This document shows positions 30,540 to 39,053 of a stretch of 64,000 bases of DNA, one piece after another. The DNA lies in the NCBI RefSeq assembly GCF_024204665.1, contig NZ_CP100355.1:558001-622000 (forward strand), written 5' to 3'. Below the pieces are notes generated by a model that worked only from the letters and a program-made list of their open reading frames with translations, was not told where the DNA came from and did no database searches. Source of the DNA: Natronosalvus rutilus (GTDB lineage: Archaea > Halobacteriota > Halobacteria > Halobacteriales > Natrialbaceae). The translations under genes were made by a program, and so were the position numbers. Position 1 is the stretch's first letter. Each line of letters begins with the position of its first letter.

Positions 30540-33500
30540 TCACTTTCCTGTAGCTTCCCGTCGCTCGCCAGCCGCTACTGGCAGCGTAAACGAGAACGTC
30601 GATCCCTCGTCCGGCGCTGACTCGACCCAGATGTCCCCGCCGTGGCGCTCGACGATCCGCTCGCACAGGGCGAGTCCGATGCCGGTTCCGTCGTACTCCC
30701 CGTGGGTGTGAAGGCGCTGGAACACCTCGAAGATGCAGTCTTGATTGTCAGTATCGATGCCGATACCTTCGTCGCGGACCGACACGACCCACTCGGCCCC
30801 ATCCCGTTCGGCTGAGGCGTGGATCCGGGGCTTCTCGTCGCCACTGTAGGTGATCGCGTTCTCCAGCAGGTTCTGGAATACCTGGCGGAGCTGGGTGGCA
30901 TCACCCCTGACGCGAGGGAGGTCCTCGGCGGTAATCTCGGCGTCGCTCTCCGAGATCTGGATCCGAAGATCCGCCAACACGTCGTCGAACACGGCATCGA
31001 GGTCGATGCGTTCCAGCGGATCGCCCTGCGTCTCGACCCGAGAATAGGCGAGCAGCCCGTCGATCATCTCACGCATGCGGTTGGCCCCGTCCACCGCAAA
31101 CTCGAGGAATTCCTCGCCGTCCTCGTCGAGTGCGTTCTCGTACCGTCGTTCGAGCAGCTGAAGGTAGGTCGAGACCATCCGGAGTGGCTCCTGCAGGTCG
31201 TGGGAGGCGGCGTAGGCGAACTGCTCGAGCCGTTCGTTCGACGCTTCGAGTCGCTCGATCACCTCTTCTAAGCGTTGCTCGCGCTGTTTGCGCTCAGTAA
31301 TATCCTGGGCCGCTCCGCGGAACGAGGCGGCCTCGTTATCGACGATCTCCGGGATGCCCTGCAGTCGCAGCCACCGTATGTCGCCGCTGTTCGTACGAAT
31401 CCGTACCTCCACGTCGAAGGGGTCGCCCGAGACGAGCGCGTTCTCGACGGCATCCTCGACGATCCCTTGGTCGTCCTCGTGATACATGTCGAGAGCATCC
31501 TCCAGCGGCGGTTCCTCGTCGGCGTCCACTTCCAGAAGCTCGAAGATGTGGTCGGTCCAGAACACGTCCTTCGTTTCCGGGTTGATCTCCCAGCCGCCGA
31601 CGTCCGCGATGCGTTCGGTTTTCTCGAGTAAGTCGAGCGTTCGTTCGAGTTCACGTTCGCGCTCGATCTGTTCGGTAATGTCGCGCGTCAACGCAAGCTG
31701 GGACGTCGTCCCGTCGGGGCGATGCAGCGGCGCCGCGTGCGTTTCCATGTGCCGGCGCGTGCCGTCTAGCCCGATGATGTCGAACTCCAGGACACCTCGC
31801 TCATCCTGGCAAATCCGCTCGTTGAACTCGCGGAACGTCTCGCGGTGTTCGGGGGCGATCAGCCCGTAGACAGATTCGCCGATCACCGCCGATTCCGAGT
31901 CGGCCTCCACCATGTCGAGCCCGGCGGGGTTCATCTGGAGCAGGGTGCCGTCGGCGGCAACGGTCTTGATGCACTCGGGCGCGGTCTCGATGAGCGCACT
32001 CAGATACTCTGTGTGCTCGCGCAGTTCCTGCTCGCGCTGGCGGCGCTCGAGTTCGTATTTCACCCACTGCCCCATCAGGTGCTGAAACGTCCGTTCGGCC
32101 TCCGAAAACGCTTCCGCTCTCGGTTCGGTCGAGACAAACCAGAACGTCCGGTTACTGTCGTCCTCGAACTCGAGGTACGTTCCGAGGTACGTCCGCACAC
32201 CGAACTTGTCGTGGCATAGTTTGCCTTCGAATTCGTCACTCACAGGAGCGGTAATCGCACAGGTCCCCCCCTCGTCCGCAGGCACGCGGCAGTACGTTTC
32301 GGAGAGAGGATACGATTCGCCCGGAACGAGGTATTCGTGCTCCCCGTTTGTGACCTCCACCTCGAAGTGATCAGTGTCCGGTTCAGCGACGGCGATCCCG
32401 CCGAGTTCCATATCGAAGCGTTCACAGCCAAGATCGAGCAAGTCCTGGAGCTTCTCCTCGAACGGCCGATCGGGATCGGACGTTATCTCGTACAATTGCC
32501 GTTGGGCCCGTTCCCACTTTCTGCGCTCGCTATTGTCGCGGACCACCGCGAGCAGGACCGGACGGCCGTTGTGTTCCATTCGAGACGCGGAGATCTCTGC
32601 CGGAATCTGGCCCCGGTCGTTGGTGTGACAGGTAAGTTCATCAGTCCACCCGGTGCCGTCTTCGAACACCCCCTCGACGAATTCCCGGAACGCGTCGAGT
32701 TCGTTGGGGTGTACGTCGGAGGGAGCGAGGGCCACCAATTCGTCGTGCGTATAGCCGAGCATCTCGGTTGCGGCCCGGTTCGCGTCGACGATTTCGTCAG
32801 CTTCGGGGTCGACGATGAGGATGCCGTCGTGACTGCTCTCGAAAACTCGCTCCAGGTATTCTTGTCGTTCCGTTAATGCCGTCTTCACCTCCGTCCGCTC
32901 TTGCAGCGTCTGCATCATGCGATCGACCTTCGCCTCCATCTTCTCGGAGCCGAAGAACTTCTCGGGTGGTGTGTAGTAGAAATTCTGTGAGACGGTACTG
33001 TCGGAGACGATATGTGGGTGTGTCTTGATAACGTCGTGGATAACTGACGCCGGGAACCGCTCTCGGTTGTACTGGCACATGACGGCGTAGTCTTCGTCCT
33101 GGTAGAGGGAATTGAGCACTGCCTCGTACTCGACCAGTTCGTCGGGACCCGTGTCTCCCTCCAGTGCCCACGTCATCTCGGCGGCCGCTCTGAGTCCCGT
33201 ATAGCCGTCTTCGTCTTTCGCCTGTTCGAGCGACTCCTCCCAGAATTCCAGCATGGTGGTCCGATCGAACTCGCCGGTTCGGCGATAGGTGTCCGCTGGT
33301 GTGAGGACGGAGAGCGCACCCGATTCGAGGGCGGCGTTCACGTCGATGCCGTGGTCCCGCATCGCCTCCACGACTTCTTCTCGGGAGTTGTCGTCGGCGA
33401 CGTACAGACACTGTTCGCCACGTTCGAGCCCCTCGCAGATGAACGGGATTGCAGATGCAAATTGGTCTTCACGGCGCTCGTAGATGAGTGCAAAATGGTC

Positions 33501-33629
33501 GTTCGAGTGGTCGTGGGTGTCCTGGGGCTCGACCGGCCCCCGAAACTCCGAGTGCTGATGCAGCGCCCCTAGTCCACCCTCGCGGCCCGGTTCTCGCTGT
33601 CGCGTACCGCGCTCGACCTGGTTACTCAC
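30540..33629 (-). CDS. MEDS-PAS-GAF-PAS-PAS sensor histidine kinase
   Basis: 1,029 residues, cytoplasmic. Residues about 40-225 are a MEDS domain (DHFALIYERREDQFASAIPF, CEGLERGEQCLYVADD, EFWEESLEQ), expected to sense hydrocarbon-type or methanogen-related ligands. Then PAS (about 260-375, ILIVDPEADEIVDANRAATE), a GAF-like region (about 380-540), PAS (about 550-665) and PAS (about 680-790, with ITERK), then a coiled linker. The kinase core has ASHDLQEPLRMVSTYLQLLE with His at about residue 810, an N box (LLENAITY) and the G boxes (DEGIGID and GTGIGLAL). No linked response regulator is visible. Upstream is an inverted repeat at 33661-33680. Confidence 0.9.
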   Translation of the reverse strand: MSNQVERGTRQREPGREGGLGALHQHSEFRGPVEPQDTHDHSNDHFALIYERREDQFASAIPFICEGLERGEQCLYVADDNSREEVVEAMRDHGIDVNAALESGALSVLTPADTYRRTGEFDRTTMLEFWEESLEQAKDEDGYTGLRAAAEMTWALEGDTGPDELVEYEAVLNSLYQDEDYAVMCQYNRERFPASVIHDVIKTHPHIVSDSTVSQNFYYTPPEKFFGSEKMEAKVDRMMQTLQERTEVKTALTERQEYLERVFESSHDGILIVDPEADEIVDANRAATEMLGYTHDELVALAPSDVHPNELDAFREFVEGVFEDGTGWTDELTCHTNDRGQIPAEISASRMEHNGRPVLLAVVRDNSERRKWERAQRQLYEITSDPDRPFEEKLQDLLDLGCERFDMELGGIAVAEPDTDHFEVEVTNGEHEYLVPGESYPLSETYCRVPADEGGTCAITAPVSDEFEGKLCHDKFGVRTYLGTYLEFEDDSNRTFWFVSTEPRAEAFSEAERTFQHLMGQWVKYELERRQREQELREHTEYLSALIETAPECIKTVAADGTLLQMNPAGLDMVEADSESAVIGESVYGLIAPEHRETFREFNERICQDERGVLEFDIIGLDGTRRHMETHAAPLHRPDGTTSQLALTRDITEQIERERELERTLDLLEKTERIADVGGWEINPETKDVFWTDHIFELLEVDADEEPPLEDALDMYHEDDQGIVEDAVENALVSGDPFDVEVRIRTNSGDIRWLRLQGIPEIVDNEAASFRGAAQDITERKQREQRLEEVIERLEASNERLEQFAYAASHDLQEPLRMVSTYLQLLERRYENALDEDGEEFLEFAVDGANRMREMIDGLLAYSRVETQGDPLERIDLDAVFDDVLADLRIQISESDAEITAEDLPRVRGDATQLRQVFQNLLENAITYSGDEKPRIHASAERDGAEWVVSVRDEGIGIDTDNQDCIFEVFQRLHTHGEYDGTGIGLALCERIVERHGGDIWVESAPDEGSTFSFTLPVAAGERREATGK

Positions 33630-33660
33630 TAAATCAGGTTATTCACGGAGATTCTTAACT

Positions 33661-33680
33661 CTGGTCCCCAATTAGACCAG
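33661..33680. promoter_or_regulatory. Inverted repeat upstream of the sensor kinase
   Basis: CTGGTC (33661-33666) and GACCAG (33675-33680) face each other across eight AT-rich bases, 32-51 bases before the kinase start. The position suits an operator or the upstream element of a promoter. It may also serve as the 3' end of the small zinc-protein gene. Confidence 0.4.
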
Positions 33681-33730
33681 GTAATCCATCGGCCATCTGC
33701 TACTGATTTTAGCAAATTATAGGTTTCGCG

Positions 33731-33859
33731 TCACCCAGAGCGCCGACATTGCGGACACGTTTCCACGAATCCGTTCTCGTCACCGTGGGTTCGACGGTAA
33801 TCGATCGAGACCGGGCGACCGCAGCGCACACAGGTACTCGACTCCGGTGTGAAGTCCAT
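33731..33859 (-). CDS. 42-residue zinc-ribbon microprotein
   Basis: From ATG 33859 the minus strand reads MDFTPESSTCVRCGRPVSID, then RRTHGDENGFVETCPQCRRS, and stops at 33731. The two CxxC pairs (CVRC and CPQC), 28 residues apart, make a zinc ribbon, and the codons are strongly haloarchaeal. It fits the class of haloarchaeal single-zinc-finger proteins under 70 residues, several of which affect motility or stress behaviour in Haloferax. It is easily missed because of its size. It lies between RimI and the kinase, all on the minus strand. Confidence 0.72.
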   Translation of the reverse strand: MDFTPESSTCVRCGRPVSIDYRRTHGDENGFVETCPQCRRSG

Positions 33860-33969
33860 GCTCGAGGCTCCGCTGAGTGTGAGAATAGCGGCTGTGGGTG
33901 CCTATGCAAGGTTTCCTCGGTTCGCGAGCGCCACGAGCGCGAGGGGTGTCGCGGGTATCGTGGAACGGA

Positions 33970-34452
33970 TCACGAAAGCTCGCGAACCATCACGATGGCA
34001 TCCTCGCCGTCCTCGTAGTACCGTGGCACTCGCCGTAACGGATCGAAGCCGAACCGATCGTAGAGGCGTTTCGCCCCGTCGTTCGATTCCCGGACCTCGA
34101 GTTTGACCGAGTGCGCGCCCTGGCTCGCGAGGACGGCGAGCGACCGACCCAGCAGCGCCGAGCCGATACCCGAACCGCGCCAGTCGGGGTGGACGGCGAC
34201 GTCCTTGATGTGGCCGATGTCGCGGCCGTAGTTCGGCGTCACGTCCGAAACGACGTACCCGGCGACCCGCCCGTCGTCGGTCTCGGCGACCAGAAACCCG
34301 AGCTCACCCAGAAACTGGGTGAACGCGTCGTAGGGCCACGGCTGGGGGAACGACGTGTTCTCGATCTGCACGACCGCGAGCAGGTCGGCCCGCTCGGCCT
34401 GGCGGATCGTCACGCCGTCTCGAGTCCGCGTCGACTCGGTCGGTGTCGTCAC
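33970..34452 (-). CDS. rimI: Ribosomal-protein-alanine N-acetyltransferase RimI-like
   Basis: 160 residues of GNAT fold. TIRQAERADLLAVVQIENTSFPQPWPYDAF is the RimI/Ard1 signature at the N-terminus (SFPxPW). IGHIKDVAVHPDWRGSGIGS is the acetyl-CoA motif A, and KLEVRESNDGAKRLYDRFGF motif B. In archaea this enzyme acetylates the N-termini of many proteins instead of just S18. The start codon at 34452 gives the expected leader. It is separated from the DUF892 gene by about 100 bp. Confidence 0.9.
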   Translation of the reverse strand: MTTPTESTRTRDGVTIRQAERADLLAVVQIENTSFPQPWPYDAFTQFLGELGFLVAETDDGRVAGYVVSDVTPNYGRDIGHIKDVAVHPDWRGSGIGSALLGRSLAVLASQGAHSVKLEVRESNDGAKRLYDRFGFDPLRRVPRYYEDGEDAIVMVRELS

Positions 34453-34554
34453 AGGAGGGAGTATCGGCGTGAGGGTAAAATAAGTACGCGACCGTTCACT
34501 CTGGTTCGTCGATTGGAGATTTCGGGCATATCCGCCGTTTCAGTCGATTTGACC

Positions 34555-35043
34555 TCAGGCCGGGATCGCTTCCATATCGAACTCCTCGGTGAGCGTCTTC
34601 AACTCCTCGAGGGCGTCCTGTTCCTCCCGGAGGTTCTCCTCGAGCAGGTCGGCCGCGTCGCCCATATCCATCTGGGCTGCCAGCGGGATCAGGTTGCCGT
34701 AGGCCGCGATTTCGTAGTGTTCGGTCTTCTCGGCGGCCGCCATGTTGTGGTAGTCGAGGATCTCCTGGCTGGGGTCGGTCTCGAGGAACTCCTCGTACTC
34801 CTCGATCAGCCCCTCGATGCCCTCACACTCCTCCTTCTCGGGCGGCTCGCCGAACATGTCGAACACCTCTTCGAGGCGGTCGATGTGCGTCTGGGTCTCC
34901 TCGCGGTGTTCGGCGAAGGCGTTCGCAATCTCTTCGCGCTCGGTGTGTTCCTCGAGGTCTTCCAGCGCGTCGAGTAGCTGGTGCTCGGCGTGGTAGATGT
35001 CCTCGAGGCCGTGCTCGAACAGGTCCTGGATCGTTTCGGTCAT
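34555..35043 (-). CDS. DUF892 (YciE/YciF) ferritin-like protein
   Basis: 162 residues from ATG 35043. TETIQDLFEHGLEDIYHAEHQLLDAL has the metal-binding Glu and the ExxH pair of the first helices (YHAEHQ), and EKTEHYEIAAYGNLIPLAAQ supplies the second ExxH in the four-helix bundle. The short loop DMGDAADLLEENLREEQDALEEL completes it. Such proteins are thought to handle iron or oxidative stress. There is no signal peptide. It lies 64 bp after DUF6360 in the same direction, but promoter boundaries are not clear. Confidence 0.87.
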   Translation of the reverse strand: MTETIQDLFEHGLEDIYHAEHQLLDALEDLEEHTEREEIANAFAEHREETQTHIDRLEEVFDMFGEPPEKEECEGIEGLIEEYEEFLETDPSQEILDYHNMAAAEKTEHYEIAAYGNLIPLAAQMDMGDAADLLEENLREEQDALEELKTLTEEFDMEAIPA

Positions 35044-35107
35044 GGAACCACCAGGTCGGACTCCGCCGAGCAGGGACAAACCTCGTCAGCCTGCGATGGC
35101 AGGCGGG

Positions 35108-35461
35108 TTACTCGGAGGTTGATTCCGAACTCGAACCAGCAGTCGAGGTCGAACTCGAGTCGGCTTCCGAACTCGAACCCGAATCCGCAGCCGCCTCGAC
35201 GCGCCCGGCATGTTTCTCCAGGTCGGCCGCCAGCGCCCGCGCCTGCTCGGGCGTCAGCCGCACCTCCTCCATGTGCGCTGGCAGGTGCGTCTCGGACATG
35301 TTGTCCAGCTCGAGTTGCAGTTTGACGTGATCGGGCTGTCTCCGAGCAGCGGTCGCGTCTACCACCGCGTCCCGCTCGTCCTCGAAGTCGTGTCCCGTCA
35401 CGACCGCGTCGGCGAGGTCCAGCGTCGTGTGCGCGGTGACGCGCATGAGTCGGTTGACCAT
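35108..35461 (-). CDS. DUF6360-like small protein, third gene of the nirA cluster
   Basis: 117 residues starting MVNRLMRVTAHTTLDLADAVVTGHDFEDERDAVVDATA. KLQLELDNMSETHLPAHMEEVRLTPEQARALAADLEKHA is the second conserved part, followed by a Ser/Glu-rich disordered tail. I recall this layout as DUF6360, a haloarchaeal family of unknown function. The start lies four bases after the nirA stop, so translation is probably coupled. A role in nitrite assimilation is inferred only from that link. Confidence 0.7.
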   Translation of the reverse strand: MVNRLMRVTAHTTLDLADAVVTGHDFEDERDAVVDATAARRQPDHVKLQLELDNMSETHLPAHMEEVRLTPEQARALAADLEKHAGRVEAAADSGSSSEADSSSTSTAGSSSESTSE

Positions 35462-35465
35462 GGAC

Positions 35466-37247
35466 TCAGTCGTCCGACGGAATCGGCGACCCGTCGGGCG
35501 TCGCCGGAGCCGGGCTCTCGTCCAGGGCGTCCTGGTCGGCGTATGGGTACCAGGTTCGCTTGGTGTTGTGCATGTACGGATCCTCGTAGTCGGTCTCCTC
35601 GGGTTCGATGAGGTCGGCCAGTTCGTCGTCGTCGCGCGCGGCGACGAACTCGCGGAAGCTCTCCTCACCTTCGCGAACCGCCGCGAAGTTCTCGAGCAGG
35701 TTCGCGATCGTCCCCGGCACTTCGTCGACGGGAACCCGCTCGCCAACCCAGGAAGCGAACTGCGGATTCTCGCCGAGGCCGCCACCAAGGCCGATGTCGA
35801 GCGCCTCGACCGGCTCGCCGTCCTTGCGCGTCTTCATCCCGCGCAGGGAGACGTCGGCGATCTGGGGCTGGGCGCACGACGCGGTACACCCCGAGAGGTG
35901 AATGTGGAAGTCGTCGACGCCCTCGGGCAGGTCGATGTTCTCGACCAGCCAGCGCGAGAACCGGACCTGGCGGTTCTTCGTCTCGACGATCGAGAGCGAG
36001 CAGAACTCGGTCCCGGTGCAGGCGATCGACCCCCGCTGGAACGGATGCGGGTCCGGGCTGTAGGTCTCGAGCAGCGGCTCGGCGAGCAGGTCGTCCAGGT
36101 TCTCGTCGGGGACGTCCGTGAAGATAATGTTCTGGCGCTGGGTGAGACGAACTTCGCCAGAGCCGTACTCGTCGGCGATGTCGGCCAGCTCGAGGGCGTC
36201 GGCGGCGCCGATCCGACCGACGAGGACGTTCAACCCGACGTACGAATCGCCGTCTGGCTGGTCGTGGACGCCGACGTGGTCGTGCTTGCCGGCGGCCTCG
36301 CCGGCGTTGTAGGAGTACGACGAGCGCAGGTCCTCGCCCGCGGTCTCGAGGTCGAAGTCGACGTACTCCTCCTGGAGGACGTCGCGAACCTTCTCCGGGC
36401 CCCACTCGTCAACGAGGAACTTCATCCGGGCGGCGTAGCGGTTCTCGCGGTTGCCGTAGTCCCGGAACAGACCCGAAATGCCGCCGGCGACGTCGACCGC
36501 CTGCTCGGGCGTGACGAAGACGTCGATGTCGCGGGCAAAGCGGGGCTCGTTGCGGGCGAGACCGCCGCCGACGCGGACGTTGTAGCCGGTCATCGTCTCG
36601 CCGTCGATTTCCTTTTCGGCAGGTTCGAACGCGAGGTCGTTGATGTCGCCCTGCCCACAGCCCTCGTCGCAGCCGGTGACCGCCACCTTCCACTTCCGCG
36701 GAAGGTTCGAGTGCGCCTCGTTGCGCTTGAACGTATCGTGGAGATCGTCGGCCAACGCACCGGCGTCGACGTGTTCGTGCTCGTCCTTCCCGGCGACCGG
36801 ACAGCCCACGATGTTCCGCCAGGAGTCGCCGCAGGCCTGCACCGCCGAGAGACCGACGTCCTCGAGTCGGTCGAAGATTGCGGGGACGTCCTCGAGGTTG
36901 ATCCAGTGGAGCTGGACGGCCTGACGGGTCGTCACGTCGAGCCAGCCATTGCCGAATTCCGGATTGGCGGCGGGCCCGTTCGAGTACTCATTGGCAAGTT
37001 CGGCCAGGATGCGAAACTGCCCCGGCTGGAGGACTCCGCTCGGCGGACCGACCCGGAGCATGAAATAGGATTCCTGGCCGGCGCGCTGGTGGTACAGTCC
37101 GTACCACTTGAAGCGCTCGAACCAGGCGTCGTGTTCGTCCTCGGGTATCGACTCCCATCCCGACGCAGCGAACTCCTCGATCGCCTCCCTGATATCGGTC
37201 CCGTACAGTTCGTCTTTCCAGTTCTCGACGTCGCTTGGCATCTGCAC
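35466..37247 (-). CDS. nirA: Ferredoxin-dependent nitrite reductase (NirA)
   Basis: 593 residues. It reduces nitrite to ammonium with six electrons from ferredoxin, using a siroheme coupled to a [4Fe-4S] cluster. The cluster ligands are visible: Cys410 and Cys416 in CTGTEFC, and Cys454 and Cys458 in CTASC. The two repeat halves start with GQFRILAELANEYSNGPA and VNLNVLVGRIGAADALELA-like segments, with DVTTRQAVQLHWI and RLTQRQNIIFTDV marking siroheme contacts. Nitrite and sulfite reductases look alike; haloarchaeal context favours nitrite. Met1 or Met3 could start the protein. No nasA nitrate reductase is in the window. Confidence 0.9.
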   Translation of the reverse strand: MQMPSDVENWKDELYGTDIREAIEEFAASGWESIPEDEHDAWFERFKWYGLYHQRAGQESYFMLRVGPPSGVLQPGQFRILAELANEYSNGPAANPEFGNGWLDVTTRQAVQLHWINLEDVPAIFDRLEDVGLSAVQACGDSWRNIVGCPVAGKDEHEHVDAGALADDLHDTFKRNEAHSNLPRKWKVAVTGCDEGCGQGDINDLAFEPAEKEIDGETMTGYNVRVGGGLARNEPRFARDIDVFVTPEQAVDVAGGISGLFRDYGNRENRYAARMKFLVDEWGPEKVRDVLQEEYVDFDLETAGEDLRSSYSYNAGEAAGKHDHVGVHDQPDGDSYVGLNVLVGRIGAADALELADIADEYGSGEVRLTQRQNIIFTDVPDENLDDLLAEPLLETYSPDPHPFQRGSIACTGTEFCSLSIVETKNRQVRFSRWLVENIDLPEGVDDFHIHLSGCTASCAQPQIADVSLRGMKTRKDGEPVEALDIGLGGGLGENPQFASWVGERVPVDEVPGTIANLLENFAAVREGEESFREFVAARDDDELADLIEPEETDYEDPYMHNTKRTWYPYADQDALDESPAPATPDGSPIPSDD

Positions 37248-37286
37248 CGGGCTACGCGGACCACCTACAAGGCCCCGGCCGTGGCG

Positions 37287-37661
37287 TCAGTTCTCCCCGC
37301 CTCTCGCCCCTTCCGGCGGTATTTGCCGCCCGGGTTCGACCGCTCTGCCGGACACCGGTTCGAGCGTCGCCTGGACGGCCGACGCCTCGTACCGTTCGAA
37401 CTCGCCGTCGACGATCCGGCCGACCGGCAGGCGCTCGAGGGAGTCGTGACGACCGCATTCGAGACACCGGCCGACCGCCCCCGCAACTACGCTGGTGCCG
37501 TCGACGCCGACGTCCGTGAACCCCTCGAAGAGGACGTACGCCGGTTCGCACCGACAGAATCGACCGCGAGCGAGGGTCCAGACGTCGCTCGCGCCGACCG
37601 TTCGGGAGTCGTTGACGCTGATCCACGCCCCGTCGTCGAGGGTACGCAACGAGATTGCCAT
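37287..37661 (-). CDS. Small Cys-rich protein upstream of nirA
   Basis: 124 residues from ATG 37661 (MAISLRTLDDGAWISVNDSR); an ATG eight codons earlier is possible. GRFCRCEPAYVLFEGF and AGAVGRCLECGRHDSLERLP bring two Cys pairs (CRC and CLEC) that could bind zinc. The rest is a beta-rich fold ending with a basic tail. It lies 39 bp before nirA in the same direction, so it opens the cluster that continues with nirA and DUF6360. No family name is recognised. Confidence 0.6.
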   Translation of the reverse strand: MAISLRTLDDGAWISVNDSRTVGASDVWTLARGRFCRCEPAYVLFEGFTDVGVDGTSVVAGAVGRCLECGRHDSLERLPVGRIVDGEFERYEASAVQATLEPVSGRAVEPGRQIPPEGARGGEN

Positions 37662-37845
37662 GCCCTCGCTTCGGGTGGAACCCACCTTCGTCCATCGGCA
37701 CGTGCAATGCTTCGCCGTTGTCGTGACGGCTATTTGGGCGGAGATCGCCAGCAGGCGTCGCCGTCTTTCGTTTCAGCCCGTCAGAGATACCAGCAATCGT
37801 TACCCGAGAACGGGAGCAGAGGTATCGCTTGCACCCGAAGCCGTA

Positions 37846-37851
37846 CTTAAG
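37846..37851 (+). promoter_or_regulatory. TATA box of the microprotein pair
   Basis: CTTAAG within CGTACTTAAGCG lies 27 bases before the ATG at 37876. It supports that start and a leaderless transcript, and makes the frame beginning at 37854 unlikely. Confidence 0.55.
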
Positions 37852-37875
37852 CGATGGCCGAACATACGGGGGAGT

Positions 37876-38052
37876 ATGCCCGACGACCCGTCACGGCCAC
37901 ACGACCGCCCATCGCGTCGCCAGCCCTCCGAACGCAAGGTCCGGAGTCGCCAGCACGTCTCCGCCGACGTGGCTCCGGAGTTACACCTCCCTCCCGTCGA
38001 AACCGGCGCGTCGAGGTCTGTACCGACCGACGACCCGGGGGCCACACGATGA
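37876..38052 (+). CDS. 58-residue basic microprotein
   Basis: MPDDPSRPHDRPSRRQPSER is followed by KVRSRQHVSADVAPELHLPP, then a Thr/Gly end. It is basic and probably disordered at the start, unusual among acidic haloarchaeal proteins; the HVSADVAPELHLPPVETG segment looks conserved-like. The stop overlaps the ATG of the next gene (ATGA at 38049-38052). The TATA box 27 bases upstream and the overlap argue that it is real. The function is unknown. Confidence 0.6.
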   Translation: MPDDPSRPHDRPSRRQPSERKVRSRQHVSADVAPELHLPPVETGASRSVPTDDPGATR

Positions 38053-38225
38053 CGAAGGCGACGCCTGACGGACGCCAGCTGGCCGAATCCGGCGACGAAG
38101 GCGACGAAACCGCTCCGGAGACGGCTCGCGACGATGAGGACGAGACGACCCACCTCGAGGACGTCGACGTCGGCGCTGGCTGTACGGAAATCTGGGAGCA
38201 CCTCGCCGAGCGACGCAAAGAGTAG
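38049..38225 (+). CDS. 58-residue acidic microprotein
   Basis: MTKATPDGRQLAESGDEGDE leads through an acidic stretch to THLEDVDVGAGCTEIWEHLA and ends ERRKE. The GCTEIWEHLAERR end is well defined, with one Cys and amphipathic helix. The start overlaps the stop of the basic microprotein, so the two are co-translated and are opposite in charge, which hints at a complex. I recall similar short proteins near DUF7119 genes in Halobacteria, from memory only. Confidence 0.65.
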   Translation: MTKATPDGRQLAESGDEGDETAPETARDDEDETTHLEDVDVGAGCTEIWEHLAERRKE

Positions 38226-38310
38226 CGAGGAGGCCCCGGATGCACCCCTCGTCGAACCACAGCGGGCCGTCTGGAACGCTTTTTAGGCACGTCGCCCCTA
38301 TCAGCGGTAC

Positions 38311-39030
38311 ATGACCGACGACCACACCGGAGACCGCCGCGCTCGAGACGGCGACCCCGGGAACGAGCCTCCGATCCCGACGGATCGAAAATCACCGGTC
38401 GGCGCACCGGTCATCCGGGGCGACGAATCGATCACGGGGACCCACGCTCGTCGGGCCGTCCAGTTCGACCCCGACGATCCGGACAGTCTCGCACTCGCGG
38501 CCGAAACCGTTGCCCAGTTCGCCACCGGGTCCGTCGACGAGGACCACCTCTACATGCTCCGTGGCGCCGCGGCCTGTGCCGCCCTCGTCCGCGGCGAGGG
38601 ATCGTACAAAACCGCCGCCGAGCAAGCGAGCGCCCACCTCGAGGACGATGAGACGGTCACAGTCTCGTTCATCCGCAAGTGGGCCCGCGTCCACGATCTC
38701 CCCCGGTCGGTTCGTCGACAGGTCGCCCTCGGCGAAATCGCCCCCTCCGCCGCCAAACACATCGCCCGCGTCGGCGGCGAGGACCGGCTCTTGCTCGCCT
38801 GGGCCGTCCTCGACGGCGACCTCACCGTCCGCGACGTCCGCCAGGTCGCCAGTCAGGTCAACGATGGGGCCTCGATCGAACGCGCGCTCGACGACTGCGA
38901 CGTTACCCTCGGTCGCCTCGAACTCACCCTCCCGGCGTCGGCCTACCGCGACCTCCGGCGACGAGCCTCACTCGAGGGCGTCGATCCGGGAACGATCGTC
39001 GCGGACGCCCTCGAGAACGCGCTCGAGTAG
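38311..39030 (+). CDS. DUF7119 protein (ParB-like helix-turn-helix plus RHH-like tail)
   Basis: 239 residues. After a disordered leader with SITGTHARRAVQFDPDDPDS, a helical core (about 65-170) contains SVRRQVALGEIAPSAAKHIA and VRDVRQVASQVNDGASIERA, like the helix-turn-helix modules of ParB-type proteins. The end RLELTLPASAYRDLRRRASL and EGVDPGTIVADALENAL resembles a ribbon-helix-helix domain. It is thus likely to bind DNA. CTTTTTAGG at 38279-38287 is a TATA-like box 28 bases before the start. It is convergent with the M20 peptidase gene, 23 bp away. Confidence 0.75.
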   Translation: MTDDHTGDRRARDGDPGNEPPIPTDRKSPVGAPVIRGDESITGTHARRAVQFDPDDPDSLALAAETVAQFATGSVDEDHLYMLRGAAACAALVRGEGSYKTAAEQASAHLEDDETVTVSFIRKWARVHDLPRSVRRQVALGEIAPSAAKHIARVGGEDRLLLAWAVLDGDLTVRDVRQVASQVNDGASIERALDDCDVTLGRLELTLPASAYRDLRRRASLEGVDPGTIVADALENALE

Positions 39031-39053
39031 CATCGGGAAAGCGTCACAATTCC

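Noticed and set aside
35427-37850. An 807-codon plus-strand frame over nirA
   Set aside because: It is a shadow of nirA, whose Cys ligands and siroheme motifs are on the minus strand.
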